Positions 35,349-43,091 of a stretch of 64,000 bases of DNA are shown here, piece by piece (the first letter of the stretch is position 1; each line of letters starts with the position of its first letter). The position numbers were made by a program, and so were the translations under genes. Below the pieces are notes generated by a model. It ran no database searches. It saw nothing but the letters and a program-made list of their open reading frames with translations, and was not told the DNA's origin. The stretch is from positions 62,001 through 126,000 of the forward strand of contig NZ_RQHS01000010.1 of the NCBI RefSeq assembly GCF_004770895.1. The letters run 5' to 3'. Source of the stretch: Leptospira dzoumogneensis. GTDB taxonomy: Bacteria; Spirochaetota; Leptospiria; Leptospirales; Leptospiraceae.

Positions 35349-35954
35349 TTATTCTCCCCTAGGTTTTTGTTCTTTTCTAGGTGGACGACTTAAGCGGGAT
35401 TCTTCCTTTTCTGCAGGAAGTTCTCTATTAGGCAGCTTTGTGCTTGGTTCCAAACGAGGAGAATCGGATCCCTTACTATTAGGAGCTAAATCCTCGCGAG
35501 GAGGCCTTTCATTTTCAGTGGGAAAGAAAACTCTGGAGTCTCCGTCTTTCATTTTAGAATTGCGGATTGTGTCCGACTCTTCCAGCTCAGGTTTAGGGGC
35601 AGAAGGTTCCGTCTTGGGTTTTTCCAAAGAATATCTTTCAATATCCAAGGAGGAACTTCCGGACTCCGAATAGGAAGGATCGCTCCATCTAACGTCCTTT
35701 CTTTTTCGGTTATACTCTCTTTCTATATCTTCTAAAAATAATGCCTTACGATCCAGTTCTTTTGCCTGGTCTTCTTCTCCCGCCATAGCCAAACCCTTTT
35801 GGAAACTGAACCAGCCCAGAACGAGCGCGACCAGTACCGCCAAGCTGAGAGCCGCAGTTCCTATCGTTTTTACCACTTTTGGCGGAAGATTTCCCAGAAC
35901 CTGGTCTATTGACACCCGAATATTGGTTAAGATGGAGAATGGATTGAATGCCAT
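35349..35954 (-). CDS. TM protein with proline/charged tail
   Basis: 201 residues. One TM helix (TIGTAALSLAVLVALVLGWFSF, about 31-52) and a long disordered tail rich in Pro, Ser, Glu, Arg and Lys. No enzyme motif is seen. It sits directly upstream of the exported TPR gene with a 1-bp gap, which suggests that the two proteins work together at the inner membrane. The family is not recognised. Upstream is a 190-bp gap before the divergent FapA-like gene with nothing obvious. Confidence 0.6.
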   Translation of the reverse strand: MAFNPFSILTNIRVSIDQVLGNLPPKVVKTIGTAALSLAVLVALVLGWFSFQKGLAMAGEEDQAKELDRKALFLEDIEREYNRKRKDVRWSDPSYSESGSSSLDIERYSLEKPKTEPSAPKPELEESDTIRNSKMKDGDSRVFFPTENERPPREDLAPNSKGSDSPRLEPSTKLPNRELPAEKEESRLSRPPRKEQKPRGE

Positions 35955-36144
35955 ACGTTTTACCCTAGGATCATCGGCCGTTTTCCCGGTTTTTCAAGGA
36001 CATAATTTTTGAAAAAAGGAAGGGAAATCCTGACTTGTAGTAACTTCGACAGATCGAGCCCAGTCTGAAAATCGACAGATTTCGGAGATTTTTCTTCTTC
36101 TTCCCATTAAGTCTTTTTACAGGTTTTCGATTGTAAAAAATAGG

Positions 36145-37896
36145 ATGGGACTTACTCTCCAACAACGGCCCCCCAGGATGAGCGACTCGATCCGCAATTT
36201 TACCGAATCATTATTAAAAGATCTGGAAGAGAACGAAAACGGATTTTTCAAGGTGGAAAATCTGGACGGTCTCGCATATCTCACCATCTTCCCCGCAGGA
36301 AAAAAAGGAAAAGAAGTAGAATATCGCGAAATTCTAAAACGATTGGATGTATTTAAAATTTCGAGCGTTAGCGAAGAAGAAGTTAAACGTATCTTAAAGA
36401 CCAAAGACTCGGAACCACACCTAATCGGAAAATGGCCGGGCAAACCGGAAGCGTCCAGCCTGGATCTGAAAATTTCAGAAGATAAAATGACGGTCTATGG
36501 AATTCTCCATCCTCCCAAATTCGGTGGAAAATTATTAACTAGGGACGAGATTCTTTCCCAGTTACAAGTAAGTGGGATCGTTTTTGGGATACTAGAAGAA
36601 TCCATACTCAAACTTTCCCAAGCAGAGGATTACGGAAAAAGGACCTTAGTCGCCCAAGGAGAATCTCCAATACCTGGAAAAGACGGAGATATCAGGATCT
36701 TATTCCAACATCCAGGCACACCTACTTTGGAAGAAGATGAATTCGGAAGAGTAGATTTTAAGAATATTCAAATTATCCAAAGTGTGAAGAAGAACCAGAA
36801 ACTTGCGGAAAAGGTTTCCCCTTCTCCCGGTAAACCGGGCAAAAACGTAAAAGGAGAAGTACTTCCATTCGAAGAAGGTAAACTAGCGGAATGGAAACTT
36901 GGTCCTAACGTTAAAATTTCAGAAGATGGAAATGTAGTTCAATCTCTCATAGACGGAAGACCTCTAGTAGATCGTTTCGGGGTCATTCGTGTGGATGAAG
37001 TTTGTCTGCTGGAAAATGTAGACTTCTCCACTGGGAACATCAACTTTCCAGGCACGATCATCGTAGAAGAATCTATCGCAGACGGTTTTACACTCGAAAC
37101 AGACGGATCCATCATAGTTAAAAAATCCGTAGGTAAAGTTTTCCTAAAAGCAAAAGGAGATATCGTTCTTTCCGGAGGATTTATGGGAAGGAACGGTGGA
37201 ATGATAGAATCAGGCGCAGATATCTATGCAAAATTCGTAGAACAAGGAAAGATGATCGCTAAAAATTCGATCTTCATAGAAGAAGCAGCGATGCACTCCG
37301 AACTGATCGCCGGAGAATCCGTGGTAGTCAGAGGCGGAAGAGGTGAAATTATAGGCGGTCAATGTGTAGCAGGAAAAATGATTACCTGCACTAAGCTCGG
37401 CGCTATCGTAGAGACCCGAACCGTACTCAGCTGCGGAATGCCTCCCGAACTTCTTTCCGAATTAGAAGATCTAAAATCGGAGATCCGAAAAAATCAGGAT
37501 ATATTAAAAAAAGTAGATACTAGTATCCAAAAATTAAGCGACGATTCCCAAAGAAGAAGTTTGAGCCCGGAAGAAAAAGACAGCTTACCTAAACTTCAAG
37601 CAATCCGTCAAAAGTACAGTTCCATTTTAGAAAACCTATTTGCACAGGAACAATCAGCGATTTTATCCTTCGATCCTGATAAAAATTCATTCATTGAAGT
37701 AGAAAGAGAAATTTTTCCAGGGGTGGAAGCAAACCTAGGAAGAAACAAAAAGTTCAGCGTAAAATTAAAAGAGATCCCAGGTCCTTCTTTCCTATACTTG
37801 GGAGGCGACGGGCAGATCGCTCATTCCAAGGTAAAACCGAAACGACTCGGACTTTTACAGGAAGAATCTTTGGATTCCGGATCTTCGGCGGATTAA
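36145..37896 (+). CDS. FapA/DUF342-family protein
   Basis: 583 residues. The N-terminal third is a charged alpha/beta region, followed by the DUF342 beta-helix-like core: GESPIPGKDGDIRI, VSPSPGKPGKNVKGEVLPF, LVDRFGVIRVDEVCLLENVD FSTGNINFPG, then Gly-rich repeats (GGFMGRNGGMIESGADIYAK, MITCTKLGAIVETRTVLSCG). A coiled coil (about 440-490) precedes the tail. FapA-type proteins are linked to polar organelles in other bacteria; its role here is unknown. Neither ATG 36145 nor ATG 36178 has a good ribosome site; the latter would drop MGLTLQQRPPR. The stop overlaps the convergent lipoprotein gene by four bases. Confidence 0.82.
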   Translation: MGLTLQQRPPRMSDSIRNFTESLLKDLEENENGFFKVENLDGLAYLTIFPAGKKGKEVEYREILKRLDVFKISSVSEEEVKRILKTKDSEPHLIGKWPGKPEASSLDLKISEDKMTVYGILHPPKFGGKLLTRDEILSQLQVSGIVFGILEESILKLSQAEDYGKRTLVAQGESPIPGKDGDIRILFQHPGTPTLEEDEFGRVDFKNIQIIQSVKKNQKLAEKVSPSPGKPGKNVKGEVLPFEEGKLAEWKLGPNVKISEDGNVVQSLIDGRPLVDRFGVIRVDEVCLLENVDFSTGNINFPGTIIVEESIADGFTLETDGSIIVKKSVGKVFLKAKGDIVLSGGFMGRNGGMIESGADIYAKFVEQGKMIAKNSIFIEEAAMHSELIAGESVVVRGGRGEIIGGQCVAGKMITCTKLGAIVETRTVLSCGMPPELLSELEDLKSEIRKNQDILKKVDTSIQKLSDDSQRRSLSPEEKDSLPKLQAIRQKYSSILENLFAQEQSAILSFDPDKNSFIEVEREIFPGVEANLGRNKKFSVKLKEIPGPSFLYLGGDGQIAHSKVKPKRLGLLQEESLDSGSSAD

Positions 37897-38279
37897 TTCC
37901 CGTCCGGAAATAATTCTCTACAAGATGGAATTCCACCCGCCTGCTCCATTTCGGAACAAGGAGTTTTCAAAAGATCATCCATACAACGTTTCACTTTTCC
38001 GATCTGCTGGTCTGTGACTTTTTCGTAGTCGTCGGGAAGAATGGACTGGTTACTTTGTTCCGCCATACATTGGTCCAAGGAAGAAAATCCGGACCTTGCG
38101 GCATTCTGTTCTCCTGAAGGAAGGGATTCCAGATACTGAGCGGAACATTCTAAATTCTTTTTACATAACTCTTTAATATAGTTTTGGCTGAGTTGTTTGA
38201 CTTCCTCTTTGGATAAGGAAGGTCCTTTTCTGCAGGAAAGAATTAAGATCGAAAATACTAGTATAGAGATAAATTTCAT
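37893..38279 (-). CDS. Small Cys-containing lipoprotein
   Basis: 128 residues from ATG 38279. The signal peptide MKFISILVFSILILSC ends in a lipobox (LILSC). The mature part is helical with pairs of cysteines (ELCKKNLEC, QCMAEQ, RCMDDLLKTPC, SCRELF), the pattern of disulfide-linked helical hairpins. ATG 38297 upstream is possible, but it would place a polar leader before the signal peptide. A hairpin and a TATAAT box lie upstream. Function unknown. Confidence 0.72.
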   Translation of the reverse strand: MKFISILVFSILILSCRKGPSLSKEEVKQLSQNYIKELCKKNLECSAQYLESLPSGEQNAARSGFSSLDQCMAEQSNQSILPDDYEKVTDQQIGKVKRCMDDLLKTPCSEMEQAGGIPSCRELFPDGN

Positions 38280-38311
38280 TTGGATCGTCGAAAGCATATG
38301 CTTGGATTATA

Positions 38312-38340
38312 CAGAATAGACGGACAAATCCGTTATTCTG
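38312..38340 (-). promoter_or_regulatory. Hairpin with CAGAATA/TATTCTG arms upstream of a lipoprotein gene
   Basis: CAGAATA (38312-38318) and TATTCTG (38334-38340) flank ACGGA/TCCGT inner arms (38320-38324, 38329-38333). On the minus strand, a TATAAT follows directly toward the lipoprotein start. The half-site CAGAATA also occurs in the recN inverted repeat. Confidence 0.35.
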
Positions 38341-38358
38341 CAAGCCGTTCTTTCTTAA

Positions 38359-38784
38359 TTATTTCATTTTTGTGAGAATCAGACGATTCCCTTTTCCGGA
38401 TTGATCTATATAAAAATGATCCGTTAGTTTTCTGACTAAGTAGAGCCCAATCCCTTCTTCCCTATAATCTCCCGGATCGAATCCCCGGATCTCGGAAATA
38501 TTTTTTTGAACTCCGAAATCTCTGATACGTACTTCCATTCGATTCTCAAGAACCGTAACTTCCAAAAAGATCGGATAATTCGTTTTTCCGAGATAAGCGT
38601 GTTTGATCACGTTTAGAAGACATTCCCCCACTGCCAATTTTAGATCGGCAGCATCGTATAGGGAAAATCCCGATTCTCTAGCTAGATTGTAGACGAAGTT
38701 CCGCGCTACAGTCACGTAACGCGGATGGGAAGGAACTTGTATCCGAAATTGATTCGAATAGTCGGTTTTTTTGATCTCGGCCAA
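38359..38784 (-). CDS. RsbW-like anti-sigma/serine kinase (HATPase_c_2)
   Basis: 141-residue GHKL ATPase. N-box: LKLAVGECLLNVIKHAY, including the Glu and Asn of the ATP site. Later come RIRDFG (DxG) and EEGIGLYLVRKLTDHFYI (G-box). This is the RsbW/SpoIIAB kinase family that holds sigma factors or phosphorylates STAS partners. Its length and lack of other domains support that. A lone STAS gene lies 12 kb away at 26336. It is followed by the lipoprotein gene on the same strand and preceded by xerD with a 17-bp gap. Confidence 0.85.
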   Translation of the reverse strand: MAEIKKTDYSNQFRIQVPSHPRYVTVARNFVYNLARESGFSLYDAADLKLAVGECLLNVIKHAYLGKTNYPIFLEVTVLENRMEVRIRDFGVQKNISEIRGFDPGDYREEGIGLYLVRKLTDHFYIDQSGKGNRLILTKMK

Positions 38785-38801
38785 AATTCGGTCCGGTTGA
38801 A

Positions 38802-39746
38802 TTATCCTCTAGGATGGAATTTCTTATGAACTTCCTTTAGAGTTTTGTTCGCCATATGAGTATAGATCTGGGTAGTCGAAATATCGATATGACCCAAAAG
38901 TTCCTGAACCGATTTTAGATCCGCGTGGTTTTCCAACAAGTGGGTCGCGAAAGAGTGTCTCAGAGTGTGAGGAGTCACTTTTTTCTTGATGCTTGTTCTT
39001 TTAATATAATGGTTCAGAAGTCTCCAAACAGATTTTCTATTGATGAAAGATCCTTTTTTGGAAACGAAAAGATAATCACAATTTCTGTTTTTCAGAATAT
39101 AAGGTCTGCTTTGTTTTAAGTAACGATTCAGAATGTCCAAAGATTTTTCACCGAATGGAACTAGTCTTTGGCGTCCGCCCTTACCTTCTACGGTTAAGGT
39201 CATTCCGGACATATCCATGTCGGTCAGTCTTAAGTTACATGCTTCCGAGATCCTAAGTCCGGAAGAATATAGAAGTTCGAAAATACATTTGTCTCTGAGT
39301 TCGTAGAGATTATCCTCTTTGATCACATTGAACAATTCCTCGATCTCTTCTTGGGTCAGATAATCGGGAATGGATCTCATCACTTCGGGAGTTTCGATCT
39401 TCTCCGTAGGATTCGAATCCAGCTTCTTTTCGTCTTTTAGAAATTTATAAAATTGGCGGATGGCAACCACTTCTCGAGCGATCGTCTTTGCGGAAATTTT
39501 ACGATTCCTTTCTTCGTTCAAGAAACGAACTATGTCGTTCGCTTGGACTTCCAGGAAATCCAAATGTTCCTTTTCGAGGAAGTTCTTAAACTTGTTCAGA
39601 TCGTATCCGTACGAGTAAATGGAATTGTCGCTCAGACCCTTCTCAACCGAGAGGTATTCTTGAAAATTTTGGAGTAGATTCTTATGAGAAGATGTCACTT
39701 TCTTAGTCCCGCTTCCGATTATTACAGTACTAAATCCTTCGGACAA
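38802..39746 (-). CDS. xerD: Tyrosine recombinase XerD
   Basis: Site-specific recombinase that resolves chromosome dimers, 314 residues from TTG 39746. The N-terminal SAM-like domain (FQEYLSVEKGLSDNSIYSYG) is followed by the catalytic part: Arg in SSGLRISEACNLR, Lys in VEGKGGRQRLVPFG, His-x-x-Arg in TPHTLRHSFATHL, His/Trp position in LLGHIDISTTQIY with Tyr nucleophile in TQIYTHM. TTG 39746 has GAGGGAG just upstream; GTG 39698 would give 298 residues and is possible. TTG 39809 is less likely. XerC is the alternative name. Its start lies beside a palindrome shared with the divergent gene. Confidence 0.9.
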   Translation of the reverse strand: MSEGFSTVIIGSGTKKVTSSHKNLLQNFQEYLSVEKGLSDNSIYSYGYDLNKFKNFLEKEHLDFLEVQANDIVRFLNEERNRKISAKTIAREVVAIRQFYKFLKDEKKLDSNPTEKIETPEVMRSIPDYLTQEEIEELFNVIKEDNLYELRDKCIFELLYSSGLRISEACNLRLTDMDMSGMTLTVEGKGGRQRLVPFGEKSLDILNRYLKQSRPYILKNRNCDYLFVSKKGSFINRKSVWRLLNHYIKRTSIKKKVTPHTLRHSFATHLLENHADLKSVQELLGHIDISTTQIYTHMANKTLKEVHKKFHPRG

Positions 39747-39792
39747 ATTCTCCCTCGAGATTGAAACTTTTTTAAGATTGCGGCACGAGGAG

Positions 39793-39820
39793 GCCCGTAA
39801 ATTGTACAAATTCGACGGGC
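39793..39820. promoter_or_regulatory. 28-bp near-palindrome between xerD and a divergent lipoprotein gene
   Basis: GCCCGT (39793-39798) and ACGGGC (39815-39820) flank AATTGTACAAATT. There is no T-tract on either side, so an operator is more likely than a terminator. Confidence 0.4.
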
Positions 39821-39871
39821 TGACATAACAAAAAACCGCCCTTTTTCTTATCCCCTAAGGGAAAAAAAACT

Positions 39872-40420
39872 ATGGAAATGAGACAGAAGTTCCGATACGC
39901 CATAATTTTGCTTATGTCCCAATTTGCTTTGAATTGCGATTCCTCGGGGGAGTTAGCAAGTAAGGCGAGAGAAAAAGAAGCGCAAGGCAACACTGCAGAG
40001 GCTTTATATTATTACGATTTAGCACTTAGAGAAAATCCTGAAAATTTTACTGCGAATAAAAATTTAGGAATTCTTTTAGCGGAAAGTGGAGAAGCACCCG
40101 GATCTGCCGCTCTTTATCTAGAAAAAGCTCTCAAAAAAGATCCTAAAAATCCGGAGATACTTCTCTATCTTTTAGAAATTTATTTATTAGCGGGTTCCAG
40201 GGACGAGACCGAAACCGTTTTGAGGGGATTTTCCGAAAGTTGGGACAAGGACAGAGAGAGTCTCGCCAAATTTTTAAGCTCTTGTATTCTAGATTCTAAG
40301 AAAAATCCCTCGGAAAGAAAACGTTTTATCGAAAATCGTATCCCTGAATCCAATCCTGCTTCTAAAAGACTCTTTGAACTCTGTGAAAAAAGACTCTACG
40401 AGGAAACTTCCACTAAATGA
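39872..40420 (+). CDS. TPR lipoprotein
   Basis: 182 residues. The signal peptide MEMRQKFRYAIILLMSQFALNC ends in a lipobox (ALNC). Two to three TPR units follow: LASKAREKEAQGNTAEALYY YDLALRENPENFTANKNLG, then SAALYLEKALKKDPKNPEIL. This is an outer-membrane-attached scaffold of unknown partner. AAGGGA lies about 12 bases before the ATG. It overlaps the following SGNH-like gene by four bases (ATGA), so the two are coupled. Confidence 0.8.
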   Translation: MEMRQKFRYAIILLMSQFALNCDSSGELASKAREKEAQGNTAEALYYYDLALRENPENFTANKNLGILLAESGEAPGSAALYLEKALKKDPKNPEILLYLLEIYLLAGSRDETETVLRGFSESWDKDRESLAKFLSSCILDSKKNPSERKRFIENRIPESNPASKRLFELCEKRLYEETSTK

Positions 40421-41466
40421 GAGAAGTAACCTACGCTCGAAAGATCCGTTTTATTTTTTTATTATATTCTATTTTTCTATTTTTTCTTTTAGAAGTTCTG
40501 CTCAGACTTCCCTATTTCCCTTCCGTTCAATTTAGATTGGATGATAAAAAGCTGCATTGCCTGCAAACTTCCGGAAATCTGTTTTCAATTCCCTGGATGA
40601 GGCTTTGCCCGAACCAAAGTTTGGATCTGTATCATCCGGAGAAGAATATCAGATACCATGTCTCTACTGATTTTAGAGGAGAAAGGAAAACTTCTGCAAC
40701 TGACACTGGTGAAAGTGTTGGTAGGAATTCCTACAACGGTAATCCTCAGGAAATTTGGGTTTTAGGAGATTCTGTTTCTTTAGGATACTTGGTGAATGAC
40801 CAGGAAAGCCTTCCTTGGGTTCTAAATTCTCAATTCGAGGAGAAGAAGGAGCCAAAACTTGTCCGAAATCTGGGAGTGGATGCACTCGGAAGTTTCGGGA
40901 TCCAAGAAAGACTTACAGAAGTTTTGAAAGATTCTTCCCCGCCTCAGGCTGCGTATTGGATCTATCATATTTCCGATTTTACTGATTCTTATAGAGAACT
41001 AGAATTACAAAATTCCGTTAAAAAAAGGATCTTAGTCAGAATTTCCTATATCCTTTCCAAATATAGTGCAGTATTCAACGCATTCAAAATACTTTATGAG
41101 AAGTACAAACCTGAATCCGCGGATAATTTAGTAATTCCTTCCAGTGGTAACGTTTTAGGTCCGGATCATCCTCATAGAAAAGCAGCAATCTCCTTGTTTA
41201 CATTCGTAAAAGAGAAGAAGATTCCTTTTGTTTTAGTATTTCTTCCAGAACCGAATGAGAAGTATGAGCCGGTTGTGGATTCAGCACTCGTGAAAGAAGT
41301 ACGACAGATCGCAATCGATTCCAATATTCCAGTGTTGGACCTCCAACACAAAATCCATGAGTTCTGGGCAGAAGGCAAAAATCCAATTTTCCTTCCTAAA
41401 GACGGACATCCAAATCCGGCGCTATATCGTTTTATCGCAGAAGAAATAGCAAAAGATATTCATTAA
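40417..41466 (+). CDS. Membrane-anchored SGNH/GDSL-like protein
   Basis: 349 residues. One N-terminal TM helix (FIFLLYSIFLFFLLEVLLRL) is followed by an extracytoplasmic SGNH-hydrolase-like domain: block I VLGDSVSLGYLV, block II-like NLGVDALGSFG, and a C-terminal LPKDGHPNPALYRFIAEEIA holding the Asp-x-x-His pair. The upstream block (KTSATDTGESVGRNSYNGN, about residues 88-106) contains an in-frame palindrome and looks inserted. The protein has the same architecture as the 43081-44421 protein, which lies next to an MBOAT gene. It could modify an acyl group on a glycan. Translation is coupled to the TPR lipoprotein. Confidence 0.72.
   Translation: MREVTYARKIRFIFLLYSIFLFFLLEVLLRLPYFPSVQFRLDDKKLHCLQTSGNLFSIPWMRLCPNQSLDLYHPEKNIRYHVSTDFRGERKTSATDTGESVGRNSYNGNPQEIWVLGDSVSLGYLVNDQESLPWVLNSQFEEKKEPKLVRNLGVDALGSFGIQERLTEVLKDSSPPQAAYWIYHISDFTDSYRELELQNSVKKRILVRISYILSKYSAVFNAFKILYEKYKPESADNLVIPSSGNVLGPDHPHRKAAISLFTFVKEKKIPFVLVFLPEPNEKYEPVVDSALVKEVRQIAIDSNIPVLDLQHKIHEFWAEGKNPIFLPKDGHPNPALYRFIAEEIAKDIH
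40721..40734 (+). repeat. Perfect palindrome GTAGGAATTCCTAC inside a CDS (family C)
   Basis: A family C palindrome lies in frame in the SGNH-like gene, where it codes for GRNSY. The other copies (12105, 12445, 51239) are intergenic. The encoded block is absent from the paralogous SGNH protein at 43081-44421. Confidence 0.6.
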
Positions 41467-41470
41467 AACC

Positions 41471-41545
41471 CTTCGCGTCTTTGCGCCTCTGCGTGGCCAA
41501 AATGAATCGGATTTAATTCTCACGCAGAGACACGGAGTCGCAGAG
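41471..41545. repeat. Dispersed inverted repeat, family A copy 2
   Basis: 41471-41495 is identical over 25 bases to 5610-5634. CTCTGCGTG (41487-41495) pairs with CACGCAGAG (41521-41529). It lies in the gap between the SGNH-like gene and the convergent MBOAT gene. Confidence 0.72.
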
Positions 41546-41555
41546 ATTTAGTACG

Positions 41556-41656
41556 CGGCAGTGATGCGCAGACCTTTAGTCCGGGCAAAGCCCGGATGAG
41601 CGCGAATGCGCGAAGTCGTAGCAGCACGGTCCGGAGCGAAGCGTAGGAGCCGCCCA
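41556..41656. repeat. GC-rich structured element
   Basis: TCCGGGC (41580-41586) pairs with GCCCGGA (41590-41596) across AAA, and GCGCG/CGCGC arms follow. GACCTTTAGTCCGG resembles 5763-5775. It directly follows family A copy 2, the same order as at 5.6 kb. Confidence 0.5.
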
Positions 41657-41660
41657 AATC

Positions 41661-43091
41661 TTAGAACTGAAAATACAAGAAAGGTGCGCTTACAGTCACA
41701 CTATATAAGATAAAACAGATAGAGATCAAAATGGCTGAAATCCCATAGACCCAGATCCTATTCTCGAAAAGTTTTTTGGCCCAAGGAGTTTCTTTTTCCA
41801 TCAGGTAGTCGCCGAGCATTAGTATAAATACCGTAGAAAGAACGGATAACGGAACCGGCAGGAAATCACCTTGGACTCCGGAGAACATTCTACTGACCAT
41901 TGCCCAACCAACTTGGACGCTGTTTCCGATCCCTTCCACCGGTCTTGCTCGGAAGAAGTACATGGATATCCCGAATATGGTGAATGGATAAGCTACTTTG
42001 ATAGTGCTTGGGATCTTATCCCAATAGTTTTTGATACGCTCGAATGAGAATGCAAATCTTTCGATCACCATTAAACTTGCGTGAACAAATCCCCAGACTA
42101 CGAAATTCCAATCCGCTCCATGCCAGATCCCGCTCACGAATGTTGTGAGGAATAGATTGATGTAAGTTCTGGAGATCCCCTTTTTGTTTCCGCCTAGGAA
42201 GATGTACACATATTCTTTCAACCAAGAGCTGAAGGAAATATGCCAACGTCTCCAGAATTCGGATACTGTCTGGGAAAGGAATGGTTGCCTGAAGTTGATC
42301 GGGATATGGAAGCCCATGATCCTTCCGGTCCCGATGGCTACGTCCGAATATCCGGAAAAGTCACAATACATTTGTATGATGTATAAGGAACCGGTTACAG
42401 CTAATGAGAACCAGCCATAATGAAGCGGATCTGCAAATACCGGATCGATAACAGCTGCGATTGGATCTGCTACGAATGTTTTTTTGAAAAGTCCCCAGGC
42501 GAGTTGTCTGATCCCAGGTAGTAAATTTTCTTTTTTGAATGTATATGTGTCCAGGAATTGGTGGAGCATGTCCTGGGCACGAATGATCGGACCGGCTACC
42601 AATTGAGGAAAGAAACTTAAGAATAATCCGAATTGAAATAGGCTCTCAGCTCTTTTTACTTTTTTATGATATACGTCCACCGCATACGCAATCGCCTGTA
42701 GGGTAAAAAATGAGATCCCCATCGGGAGTAGAATTCCGGAAGGATACGCGTAATACGGCTCACAAGGAACAAGACCAAGGATCGTATTCCAAACGGTAAA
42801 AGAAAAATCCAAATACTTGAAGAAGTATAGTAAAGACAGGTTTCCCCAGATAGCTATATTCAGGAAAAATAATTTTCCAAATCTGGACTCGGATCTATCC
42901 ATCCAAAGTGTACAAAAATACGTGATCGCAATGGAATAGATAAGAAGTAGAATGAATGGAACTCTAAAAACCGCATAAAAATATAAGCTAGTTACCAATA
43001 ACCAAAGTTTTTGGAATCTGGAAGGTACCAGAAAATAAACTAGGATAACGATGGGTGCAAAAAATAAATAATGAAGGGAATTAAAGAGCAA
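41661..43091 (-). CDS. MBOAT-family O-acyltransferase
   Basis: 476-residue polytopic protein of the AlgI/DltB type. FFALQA-like LLPMGISFFTLQAIAYAVDVY, SFFPQLVAGPIIRAQDML, and MQMYCDFSGYSDVAIGTGRIMGFHIPINF-type motifs are present, and WRRWHISFSSWLKEYVYIFL and FVSGIWHGADWNFVVWGFVHA hold the conserved His residues. Such enzymes move acyl groups across the inner membrane onto exported polysaccharides, often with an SGNH partner. The TTG at 43091 has GGAG seven bases upstream and overlaps the SGNH gene's end by 11 bases, so the two are coupled. Confidence 0.9.
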   Translation of the reverse strand: MLFNSLHYLFFAPIVILVYFLVPSRFQKLWLLVTSLYFYAVFRVPFILLLIYSIAITYFCTLWMDRSESRFGKLFFLNIAIWGNLSLLYFFKYLDFSFTVWNTILGLVPCEPYYAYPSGILLPMGISFFTLQAIAYAVDVYHKKVKRAESLFQFGLFLSFFPQLVAGPIIRAQDMLHQFLDTYTFKKENLLPGIRQLAWGLFKKTFVADPIAAVIDPVFADPLHYGWFSLAVTGSLYIIQMYCDFSGYSDVAIGTGRIMGFHIPINFRQPFLSQTVSEFWRRWHISFSSWLKEYVYIFLGGNKKGISRTYINLFLTTFVSGIWHGADWNFVVWGFVHASLMVIERFAFSFERIKNYWDKIPSTIKVAYPFTIFGISMYFFRARPVEGIGNSVQVGWAMVSRMFSGVQGDFLPVPLSVLSTVFILMLGDYLMEKETPWAKKLFENRIWVYGISAILISICFILYSVTVSAPFLYFQF

